Shown here in pieces: positions 1-5,172 of a DNA stretch of 7,530 nucleotides. Below the pieces are notes generated by a model. The model made no database searches. It had not been told where the DNA came from and worked only from the letters and a program-made list of their open reading frames with translations. The number at the start of each line of letters is the position of its first letter. The first letter of the stretch is position 1. The DNA is from Cyanobacteriota bacterium. Lineage in GTDB: Bacteria > Cyanobacteriota > Cyanobacteriia > Leptolyngbyales > Leptolyngbyaceae. The translations under genes and the position numbers were made by a program. The stretch lies in contig JAIXVO010000713.1 in NCBI GenBank assembly GCA_027482985.1, positions 1 to 7,530 of the forward strand, written 5' to 3'.

Positions 1-270
1 AGGGAGGTGAGGGAGGTGAGGCAGTCGGTGAGAAGACCGGAAATTGACGTAGAGACGCGCCGCTGGCACGTCTCCAAGCGGTTGTGGGAAAGGCAGAGAA
101 TTACAGGGGCGATCGCCATCCCATCCTCCCAAAAACCTTCATTATTTCTCTCTCTCCCTCTTCCTCCCTTCCCCTCCCTCACCTCCTTTCCCCTCCCGCG
201 TGATCCCCCGGCGCTGAATTGGGCACACTGAAGCTAACGTCGTGTGGGGTGAAACCCTTTATCCTCTGCC
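1..270. other. Non-coding, repeat-rich upstream region
   Basis: I see no convincing gene here; the open frame across it is low-complexity in its second half. It contains a 9-base direct repeat (GGGAGGTGA at 2-10 and 11-19). A 53-base pyrimidine tract at 145-197 is interrupted by a single A at 181. A perfect 14-bp inverted repeat links the two: 3-16 (GGAGGTGAGGGAGG) pairs with 173-186. It also holds one HIP1 site (109-116) and the palindrome at 52-74. I see no clear Shine-Dalgarno before the ATG at 271 and no convincing promoter. Confidence 0.6.
52..74. repeat. Degenerate GTAGAGACG-type palindrome
   Basis: GAGACG (52-57) pairs with CGTCTC (69-74). After one mismatch, GCC (59-61) pairs with GGC (65-67) around a three-base loop. 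The sequence resembles the palindrome of form GTAGAGACGNNNC...GNNNCGTCTCTAC that I remember as dispersed in cyanobacterial genomes. Membership in that family is from memory; the hairpin itself is visible. Confidence 0.5.
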
Positions 271-1065
271 ATGAACGAGTCACTTGCAATGGACGGTTCC
301 TCTGCTCAAATGACTTCTGCCGAGAGCTTACTGCTGAAACTGCCACCGGAGGCGCGACGGTGGGCTGAAAGCTTGCCGTGGATGCAACGTCGCTATGTAT
401 TGTCGCTTTGCCATTTGATGTGTGCGGCAGCGCCAGAAATGCGCGCTCAATTTTTGGATGATTACACTGCGGATGGGCTGATTTCTAAGGTATTGGACGA
501 TCGCGACACGAAACAACAAGTCAAAGAATACTTAGAAAAATTTAAAGCAAATAATAACCTGGATACGGACTCTTTGCGACGCTATATTCGGCAGTTTTAC
601 ATCCACTCAGCCCAGGATATGAGAACCCAGCCGGACTTATATTTGGAGTCAGCTTTGCGGCTCGTGATGAGTTCGGAGGAACGCAATCATGTGTTCTCTT
701 ATATTCTGGGATTTGAGTTGATTAAAATGATGTTTCGCATGAGCTGGCATCAGCATGAGAAGCTATACCGCTTACAACGGAGTCAGGAAGAATTTTTGCA
801 AACCTATATTCGACCGATTCAATATGCGCATCGGTTGAATCAGATCGTGGTGCCGAAGGATGAAAATCTATTTTTTGCGCGGCGAGATTACTACGTGAAA
901 CAACCCTTGATGACTGAAAAGAAATTAGTGGAATTGGCGATCGCCACCTTCACCACCGAAGTCACAACCCACTTTGGCTTCTCGATCATTCGGCATCCGC
1001 AAGCCCTGGTATTCGACTATCACTACATCTTTGAAACCGACGCAGACGCGATTTTTCCGCAATAA
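271..1065 (+). CDS. Conserved cyanobacterial protein of unknown function
   Basis: A 264-residue soluble, probably helical protein with no signal peptide or membrane segment. I recognise it as a widely conserved cyanobacterial family, with blocks such as PPEARRWAESLPW (25-37), FLDDYTADGL (61-70), IRQFYIHSAQD (106-116) and EERNHVFSYILGFE (136-149). Family members are sometimes labelled cobyrinic acid a,c-diamide synthase. I see no P-loop or glutamine amidotransferase motif that would support that label, so I treat it as a misannotation and assign no function. The ATG at 271 has no evident Shine-Dalgarno. A second in-frame ATG at 289 is possible, and the conserved part begins only around residue 22. 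The gene stands alone, with over 400 bases to the next one. Confidence is high that it is real and low on its role. Confidence 0.9.
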   Translation: MNESLAMDGSSAQMTSAESLLLKLPPEARRWAESLPWMQRRYVLSLCHLMCAAAPEMRAQFLDDYTADGLISKVLDDRDTKQQVKEYLEKFKANNNLDTDSLRRYIRQFYIHSAQDMRTQPDLYLESALRLVMSSEERNHVFSYILGFELIKMMFRMSWHQHEKLYRLQRSQEEFLQTYIRPIQYAHRLNQIVVPKDENLFFARRDYYVKQPLMTEKKLVELAIATFTTEVTTHFGFSIIRHPQALVFDYHYIFETDADAIFPQ

Positions 1066-1503
1066 CTGTCAACGCCCTGCGACCCTACTGTCAACTTCAA
1101 GTCGGTGGATGCACTCAGTCCCAATTTGTTAATTTTTTTTTGCATTTGTTGGACTGAACTGTTACGTATCGATAAACATTTTTTGTCGGCGAGCTATGGT
1201 TACTGTTGGTCAGCTCAGTTTGTTGCAAATCAATCAGCCCACGCTTCCCAGTGCAACCTTTAAGCAAAAGAGCTGATTTCAACCAGCCCAACTTGAGCAA
1301 GAGTGGTCTTTGTACCTCGCTTTTATTTCCGCAGAAACACTGAATTTGTTTAGTATGACAGTCGATGATTGACATATCTCTCAATCATTTCATTGACACT
1401 GCAAAACTTAAATCTGACTTTTAACATTTATTTACTCACACCATATAAAACTGCTGCGCTAATATTTATAGCATTATAAAAAACTCCCACTTCATCCCCC
1501 CTT
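1066..1503. other. AT-rich intergenic region, no supported gene
   Basis: The 438 bases between the conserved protein and the kinase hold no gene I can defend. ACTGTCAAC is repeated at 1065-1073 and 1087-1095, just after the upstream stop. A run of nine or more T lies near 1131-1141 but has no strong hairpin before it, so I do not call a terminator. An 8-bp inverted repeat sits at 1365-1388. TATAAA-like stretches near 1444 and 1475 could be -10 elements for the kinase, but no good -35 pairs with them. Confidence 0.6.
1365..1388. repeat. 8-bp inverted repeat upstream of the kinase
   Basis: ATGATTGA (1365-1372) and TCAATCAT (1381-1388) are perfect inverted copies with an 8-base spacer. The centre lies about 127 bases before the kinase ATG. 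It could be a dimeric regulator's operator or a small RNA hairpin. One such AT-rich repeat may also arise by chance. Confidence 0.35.
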
Positions 1504-2757
1504 ATGCAGCAACTTAATCGACTGGCAGCGCCGACTGAATCAAAAACGACGGATCAGCACTACATTCAGGCGATGGAGTTGCTGGTGGAAGTGGTGCAAG
1601 CCCTCTCATTGGCACGAGACTTAGAAACCATTACGGCGATCGTGCGACAGGCGGCGCGGGATCTAACACAGGCGGACGGCGCTTCTTTTGTCTTAAAAGA
1701 CGGTGACTTTTGTTTCTATGTCGATGAAAGTGCGATTAGTCCCTTGTGGAAAGGGCGGCGGTTTCCCCAAAGTATTTGTATTGGCGGTTGGTGTATGCGG
1801 AATCAGCAGCCCATTGTCATTCCCGATGTGGAAGAAGATGAACGGATTCCGATCGAAGCGTACCGACCCACGTTTATCAAAAGTTTGTTGATGGTGCCGA
1901 TTCGGACACGGGCACCGATTGGGGCGATTGGCACCTATTGGGCGAACTTTCATGAGGCGACACCGGCAGAAATCCGGCTGTTGCAAGCGCTGGCGGATAC
2001 GACTTCCGTGGCGTTAGAAAATGTCCAGGTTTACACCGAATTGGAAAACCGAGTCCGCGATCGCACTGCCGAGTTAGAAACTGCCAATCGCGAATTGGAA
2101 GCATTTGCTTATACCCTCTCTCATGATCTACGGACCCCCCTGACAGCCTTAAACGGCTATAACTATTTGCTAAAAATGCAGTACACAGAGCAATTAGGTC
2201 AGGAAGGGAAAAGTTATCTCGAACAAATGGATCAGTCCGTGCAAAGAATTCATGCACAGATAGACGGGATGCTCTCGCTGCACCGGATCAAACATGCCGA
2301 ACTGGAATATGAGCAGGTGGACTTCAGCAGTTTGGCTCAAGAAATTCTGGCAGATCTACAGGACAGGCACCGCGATCGCTTGGTTGAAGTGGCGATCGCG
2401 GAGGGATTGATGGCTGCTGGCGATCCCGTATTGTTGCAAGTGGTGCTCGAAAATCTGCTCTCGAATGCCTGGAAATACTCAGCGAAAACTGCGGCACCTG
2501 AGATTGAGGTGGGTTATCTGGCAGAGAGTCAAACCTTTTACGTCAAAGACAACGGTGTGGGATTCAATCTGCAAGATGCCGAAAAGTTGTTTCAGCCGTT
2601 TCAACGCTTACACAATGCGTTGGAGTTCGAGGGGAATGGCGTAGGGTTAGCTTCAGTAGCCCGCATTATTGAACGTCATGGGGGTCGCATTTGGGCGGAA
2701 TCAGCACCGCAGCAAGGCGCAACCTTTTTCTTCACACTCGCAGAACCCACACCCTAG
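1504..2757 (+). CDS. GAF-domain sensor histidine kinase
   Basis: A 417-residue cytoplasmic sensor kinase that autophosphorylates on histidine and passes the phosphate to a response regulator. An N-terminal GAF domain covers about residues 25-175. A coiled-coil linker (about 176-200, VYTELENRVRDRTAELETAN) leads to the dimerisation region with phosphoacceptor His207 in the H-box FAYTLSHDLRTPL. The ATPase domain shows the N-box (LENLLSNAWKYS, 315-326), G1 (DNGVGF, 349-354), F-box (LFQPFQRLH, 362-370) and G2 (GNGVGLAS, 377-384). There are no membrane segments, so it senses an internal signal. The GAF has cysteines at 70, 92 and 97, but no cysteine-histidine bilin-attachment motif that I can recognise, so the ligand is unknown. 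It ends in tandem stops (TAG TAG). No Shine-Dalgarno precedes the ATG. The convergent Rcp1-like regulator is its likeliest local partner; that pairing is inference. Confidence 0.93.
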   Translation: MQQLNRLAAPTESKTTDQHYIQAMELLVEVVQALSLARDLETITAIVRQAARDLTQADGASFVLKDGDFCFYVDESAISPLWKGRRFPQSICIGGWCMRNQQPIVIPDVEEDERIPIEAYRPTFIKSLLMVPIRTRAPIGAIGTYWANFHEATPAEIRLLQALADTTSVALENVQVYTELENRVRDRTAELETANRELEAFAYTLSHDLRTPLTALNGYNYLLKMQYTEQLGQEGKSYLEQMDQSVQRIHAQIDGMLSLHRIKHAELEYEQVDFSSLAQEILADLQDRHRDRLVEVAIAEGLMAAGDPVLLQVVLENLLSNAWKYSAKTAAPEIEVGYLAESQTFYVKDNGVGFNLQDAEKLFQPFQRLHNALEFEGNGVGLASVARIIERHGGRIWAESAPQQGATFFFTLAEPTP

Positions 2758-2805
2758 TAGCCACTGCCAGTATCCACCCTGCCGAGTCACACCCTGATCC
2801 ACGAT

Positions 2806-3399
2806 TCAAACACTCAACTGATGCCCACACTGGGTACAAAATCGATCTTCTGCTTTGACCGAATGACCACACTGACTACAGAAGCGGGCAGCACTCGTTG
2901 GGGTGGATGAGGTCGCGGTGGAGGCAGCAGTGGCAGGCGTGCCCATCCGCAGTTCCATATCGCCCATCCGCATTTCCATCGGATTCATATTCATTTGCAT
3001 ATTGCCCATCACCATCGGCTGCATTGGGGGCATGGGCGGCATCGGTGCCATCGGTTGCATCGGTGGGATCGGTTGACCGGCTGGACTCGCTGAGGGCATC
3101 CCGGCCACCTGCTGCATCTGCATTTGTTCCAGGGCTTCCAGCGAAACGGCTTCGCTCACCCCAATGCTGCTACCCTGCACTCGGATGTAGTGAGATCCCC
3201 GTTCGGCCTGCAATTTCACAACGGCTCCATCCCGCGTTAGGTACACTTCTGGCGTGGCGATCCAGGCTCCCGTTTGAAACCGACTGGTGGCCTGCTGTTG
3301 CTGCCCCAACGCTGTGCTGGCAATGCTCACTGTGGTTTGACCGTTAGCATGATCAAGATAAAGCGATCGCCCGGTGCTCAACTCACAAACATAGGCCAT
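2806..3399 (-). CDS. Zinc-ribbon protein with Met/Pro-rich linker
   Basis: A 197-residue protein I cannot assign to a characterised function. Residues 1-90 form a beta-rich region without known motifs (for example EVYLTRDGAVVKLQ at 51-64). Residues 101-152 are a low-complexity linker full of PPM, MxM and MxxM units, with 15 methionines in 111-152. Residues 171-193 are a double CxxC zinc ribbon (Cys174/177 and Cys188/191, each followed by GH), of the kind that opens or closes many regulatory and scaffold proteins. There is no signal peptide or membrane segment. The purine-rich AAGGGAGAG about 5-13 bases before the ATG is a weak ribosome site. It starts 52 bases after the response-regulator stop on the same strand, so co-transcription is likely. 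Zinc binding is a safe prediction. Metal binding by the methionines (copper or silver) is only a possibility. Confidence 0.85.
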   Translation of the reverse strand: MAYVCELSTGRSLYLDHANGQTTVSIASTALGQQQQATSRFQTGAWIATPEVYLTRDGAVVKLQAERGSHYIRVQGSSIGVSEAVSLEALEQMQMQQVAGMPSASPAGQPIPPMQPMAPMPPMPPMQPMVMGNMQMNMNPMEMRMGDMELRMGTPATAASTATSSTPTSAARFCSQCGHSVKAEDRFCTQCGHQLSV

Positions 3400-3451
3400 A
3401 ACTCTCTCCCTTGACTCGCGCCTGTCTCCAGTGTACTCCCCGGATCAGGTT

Positions 3452-3904
3452 CTACGAGTTGAAGGGATGCATTTGCGTCGGGAGTTCGCACAAGGCCCAG
3501 TATTTATTCAGCGTTGCCATCACTTCCGCAAAGTTGATGAAGGTCACAGGTTTGAGAATATAGCCCGCCACATTCAGGTTATAGGCTTCGATGCGATCGC
3601 GGTCTTGATTGGAGGTCGTCAGGACGATTACGGGGGTAGACCGCAAAGCCTCATCGCTGCGGAGTTCTTGCAAAAACTCTAAACCGCCCATCCGCGGCAT
3701 ATTCAGATCCAATAAGATGATTCGCCGACTGGAGGGCAAAGAGGTTTCGCTGCCCTTGCCTCGCAACAGATCCAACGCTTCCAAACCGTTGTGCGCGACA
3801 AACAGCGGATTGGTTATATTGTTTTTCTTAAATGCCCGACGGACATTCATAATATCAACTTCGTCATCCTCAACTAGGAGGATATTGATGATGCGGTCAT
3901 CCAT
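3452..3904 (-). CDS. Single-domain response regulator, Rcp1/CheY-like
   Basis: A 150-residue stand-alone receiver domain with no DNA-binding output. Acidic pocket residues are Asp13 and Asp14 (LLVEDDEVD), the phosphoacceptor is Asp66 (ILLDLNMP), the switch threonine is Thr96 or Thr97 (VLTTSN) and the conserved lysine is Lys118 (ILKP). The opening VEDDEVDIMNVRRAFKKNN and the 'MPRMGGLEFLQELR' block match the Rcp1 group that cyanobacterial phytochromes and other GAF kinases phosphorylate. It probably works by protein-protein contact or phosphorelay. No phytochrome gene is adjacent; the nearest kinase is the convergent GAF kinase at 1504-2757. No strong Shine-Dalgarno precedes the ATG, but a short reading frame with a better one ends 11 bases upstream. 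The zinc-ribbon gene follows on the same strand. Confidence 0.92.
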   Translation of the reverse strand: MDDRIINILLVEDDEVDIMNVRRAFKKNNITNPLFVAHNGLEALDLLRGKGSETSLPSSRRIILLDLNMPRMGGLEFLQELRSDEALRSTPVIVLTTSNQDRDRIEAYNLNVAGYILKPVTFINFAEVMATLNKYWALCELPTQMHPFNS

Positions 3905-3915
3905 AATTCAAGCAA

Positions 3916-3951
3916 CTAATCTTTCGTTTGGGTGTTTTCTATGACAGACAT
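3916..3951 (-). CDS. Possible 11-codon upstream ORF of the response regulator
   Basis: Reading on the minus strand, AGGTG (3961-3957) lies 5 bases before an ATG that encodes MSVIENTQTKD and a TAG stop. The stop is 11 bases before the regulator's ATG. The main gene itself lacks a clear ribosome site, so translational coupling from this short frame is conceivable. No homology is claimed and it may be chance. Confidence 0.25.
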   Translation of the reverse strand: MSVIENTQTKD

Positions 3952-4075
3952 ATTTTCACCTATTGTACGGAGTTAAATTCGCGATCGCCGTCTTCCCGAA
4001 GATTGAGGCCACAGGCATTAGCGAGTTTTTGCCACCTGTTCCCCCATCTCAAAAATCTGTGTTATCTTGAGTGAA

Positions 4076-4144
4076 GACGCGAACCGAAAGGCAGCGTCAC
4101 CCTTGAAAACCTTGAGATTAAACCATTTAGGGACAAGGAGGTGA
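4076..4144 (+). promoter_or_regulatory. Competing helices controlling a Shine-Dalgarno site
   Basis: GACGC (4076-4080) pairs with GCGTC (4094-4098) over an inner CC-GAAA-GG stem (4084-4091). The next bases, TCACCCTTG (4097-4105), are complementary to CAAG-GA-GGTGA (4134-4144) with a two-base bulge. That gives a 9-bp helix that buries the ribosome-binding site. Positions 4097-4098 belong to both helices, so the two full structures exclude each other at their edge. That arrangement is typical of translational switches, RNA thermometers and attenuators. No ligand is suggested by the sequence. Confidence 0.45.
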
Positions 4145-4145
4145 T
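4135..4145 (+). promoter_or_regulatory. Near-maximal Shine-Dalgarno sequence
   Basis: AAGGAGGTGAT is complementary over 11 bases to the 3' end of bacterial 16S rRNA (ATCACCTCCTT). GGAGG ends 8 bases before the ATG at 4150, an ideal distance. No other gene start in this window has such a site, and this one is the main reason to take the short frame seriously. Confidence 0.75.
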
Positions 4146-4149
4146 GCCC

Positions 4150-4221
4150 ATGCAAGATAGTAGTAAATGCCTGGGTCGTCATACTGAAATTAGCCAACTG
4201 TGCGCCGGGGCTGTTCTCTAA
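4150..4221 (+). CDS. Short peptide gene, 23 codons, unrecognised
   Basis: The frame opens MQDSSKCLGRHTEISQ, continues with LCAGAVL and stops at TAA (4219-4221). An in-frame ATG at 4144 overlaps the Shine-Dalgarno, so 4150 is the better start. The peptide is hydrophilic with two cysteines and has no membrane segment or signal peptide. It could be a leader peptide whose translation controls RNA folding, a small functional protein, or a decayed start of a longer gene. After the stop the frame stays open for 17 more codons (TAVRFLKVC...) to a TGA at 4273, so a nonsense mutation in a 41-codon gene is an alternative. A 6-bp hairpin (GCTGTT 4210-4215 with AACAGC 4221-4226) spans the stop codon. I know no homologue. 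The evidence is the ribosome site and the folding around it, not the peptide sequence. Confidence 0.45.
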   Translation: MQDSSKCLGRHTEISQLCAGAVL

Positions 4222-4319
4222 ACAGCAGTTCGATTCCTGAAGGTCTGTAAAGTCATTCTTAATCGGGCTTGATAGATTTCCTTCCGGCAGTTAGGTTTCA
4301 GTTTGATGACCCTGCTAGA

Positions 4320-4370
4320 CCGCTCTTACCCCCAATACTTCAGGTTACTGTTGTATTTAGGTGAGAGCGG
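4320..4370. terminator. Long imperfect hairpin, possible terminator or RNA domain
   Basis: CCGCTCTTACC (4320-4330) pairs with GGTGAGAGCGG (4360-4370) over 11 bp with one T-G wobble. AATAC (4334-4338) pairs with GTATT (4353-4357) above an internal loop. On the plus strand it is followed by a weak T run (TCATTTT, 4375-4381); on the minus strand there is none. It lies between the small peptide frame and the convergent TfoX fragment, where a terminator would be expected. The lack of a strong T tract leaves a structured RNA domain equally possible. Confidence 0.45.
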
Positions 4371-4395
4371 ATAGTCATTTTAAAGGGTATTTAAT

Positions 4396-4662
4396 TCAGT
4401 TTGATTTGCGTTTTTTTCGAGTCCGGCGAGCGATCGCGGCAGAAGTTTCAATCCACTCCATTAGTAAGGTTGGATTTTCCCAGATTCTATCTGGCAACTG
4501 GTAATAGGACATAGTCACGGGTTTACCTTTCCCCTCATAGGTAAACGGTGCCATGCCTAACGCCAAAAAATTTTCCCCATTACTCTCATCGACTTTAAAG
4601 TACAGCCGGTCATGGGCGATCAGGGCAAACATAACGCTATTGGTATAGATAAGCTGTTAATC
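4396..4662 (-). pseudogene. TfoX N-terminal-domain protein, 5'-truncated
   Basis: The open frame from an ATG at 4632 gives 78 residues with clear TfoX-domain blocks: MFALIAHDRLYFKVDE, then PFTYEGKGKPVTMSYYQLPD and a basic tail (RRTRKKRKS). Intact members of about 100-115 residues begin some 30 residues earlier, with a segment resembling RRMFGGYGLY. Here the frame reads upstream only as QLIYTNSV before a TAA at 4657-4659. IYTNSV looks like the end of the lost segment, so homology stops close to 4655. The ATG at 4632 is internal to the family and has no ribosome site. The IS630 fragment on the other strand starts at 4714, so insertion of that element is the likely cause of the loss. TfoX-domain proteins are linked to competence regulation in some bacteria, but small stand-alone members have no settled role. 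A shortened functional protein is unlikely. Confidence 0.75.
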
Positions 4663-4713
4663 ATCTAAAACGCATAGAGTTAGAATAGTAAAACTCAAAA
4701 TTACTGTAGCTCA

Positions 4714-5172
4714 ATGCCTGTAACAAACTTCCTAAAATCTGAGACGAAAGCGAACCTCCAACGTGTGCTCAAAGAGCATGAGCACCCGGACATTCGGGAG
4801 AGAGCGCTGATTTTTCTGCTGTTGAACGACGGCAATACTCAAGCACAAGTCGCGCAAACAATTGGCTGATCGTTGCGAAAAGTAGCATATTGGAGTGTCC
4901 ACGGCGATCCTGACAATATAGAAAGTTTTTAGGATGAGCGAATGAAAGGTAATTACCGAAAAGCGACTCCAGAATATATCGAGAAGCTGCTAGAAGTAGT
5001 TGAGAAAGACCCCCAAGGGGTATGAATTTGGACGATGGACGACAGCCAGATTGGCAACATATCTAGCTGAGGTAACAGGAATTAGCCTCAGCAGTACTCA
5101 GGTGATGAGGATATTAAAGTCAAAAAAGTATTGTTACCTCTGGGCAAAATACAGCTTGGAGGATAAGCAACA
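4714..5172 (+). mobile_element. IS630-family transposase remnant (N-terminal part)
   Basis: Read with corrections, this encodes about 152 residues of an IS630-type transposase, from MPVTNFLKSETKANLQ through a helix-turn-helix (DGNTQAQVAQTIG, then SLRKVAYW) to GYEFGRWTTARLATYL, VTGISLSSTQVMRIL and WAKYSLEDKQ. Three lesions disable it: TGA at 4867-4869 where a cysteine codon is expected, TAG at 4930-4932, and one extra base near the C5 run at 5010-5014 or the G4 run at 5017-5020 that moves the frame from phase 1 to phase 2. The DDE catalytic domain that should follow is absent; after 5170 the sequence becomes a different gene. Upstream, 50-60 bases of non-coding DNA separate the ATG from the broken TfoX gene, about the length of an IS630 5' end. 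I could not identify terminal repeats. A TTG-initiated 70-codon frame at 5000-5212 is only a by-product of the frameshift. Confidence 0.85.

Larger units (their letters stand above)
4060..4375 (+). ncRNA. Candidate structured leader or dual-function small RNA
   Basis: This stretch between two minus-strand genes has no long ORF but several mutually compatible or competing helices. A hairpin with a GAAA tetraloop lies at 4076-4098. An alternative helix pairs 4097-4105 with the Shine-Dalgarno at 4134-4144. A 6-bp hairpin spans the stop of the 23-codon frame (4210-4226). GGTCT (4242-4246) can pair with AGACC (4317-4321), and GTCAT (4252-4256) with ATGAC (4306-4310). A long hairpin closes the region at 4320-4370. 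It does not match any riboswitch, 6S, tmRNA, SRP RNA or RNase P signature that I can recall. Boundaries are guesses from the structures, and a promoter was not identified. Confidence 0.4.

Noticed and set aside
7..231. Open frame of 74 codons at the left edge
   Set aside because: Its second half is a translation of the pyrimidine tract (runs of Ser, Leu, Pro), it has no ribosome site and no recognisable domain.
1120..1145. Poly-T run as a terminator for the first gene
   Set aside because: No stable GC-rich hairpin lies directly before it, and it starts more than 60 bases after the stop.
1115..1384. Minus-strand 89-codon frame in the AT-rich gap
   Set aside because: It has an unconvincing composition, no ribosome site and no family resemblance; it crosses a poly-T run and the 1365-1388 inverted repeat. 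I would accept it only with homologues.
2898..3347. 149-codon plus-strand frame opposite the zinc-ribbon gene
   Set aside because: It is a shadow of the Met/Pro-rich coding repeat. The minus-strand frame has the CxxC zinc ribbon and a sensible start.
4060..4130. TTATC...GAG and CCGAAAGG resembling parts of SAM or glutamine riboswitches
   Set aside because: Only short fragments match. The other conserved blocks of those riboswitches are absent, so no class is assigned.
4223..4240. GTTCGATTCC resembling a tRNA or tmRNA T-loop
   Set aside because: The bases flanking the loop do not form a T-stem, and no acceptor stem, D-arm, anticodon arm or tag-peptide reading frame is present.
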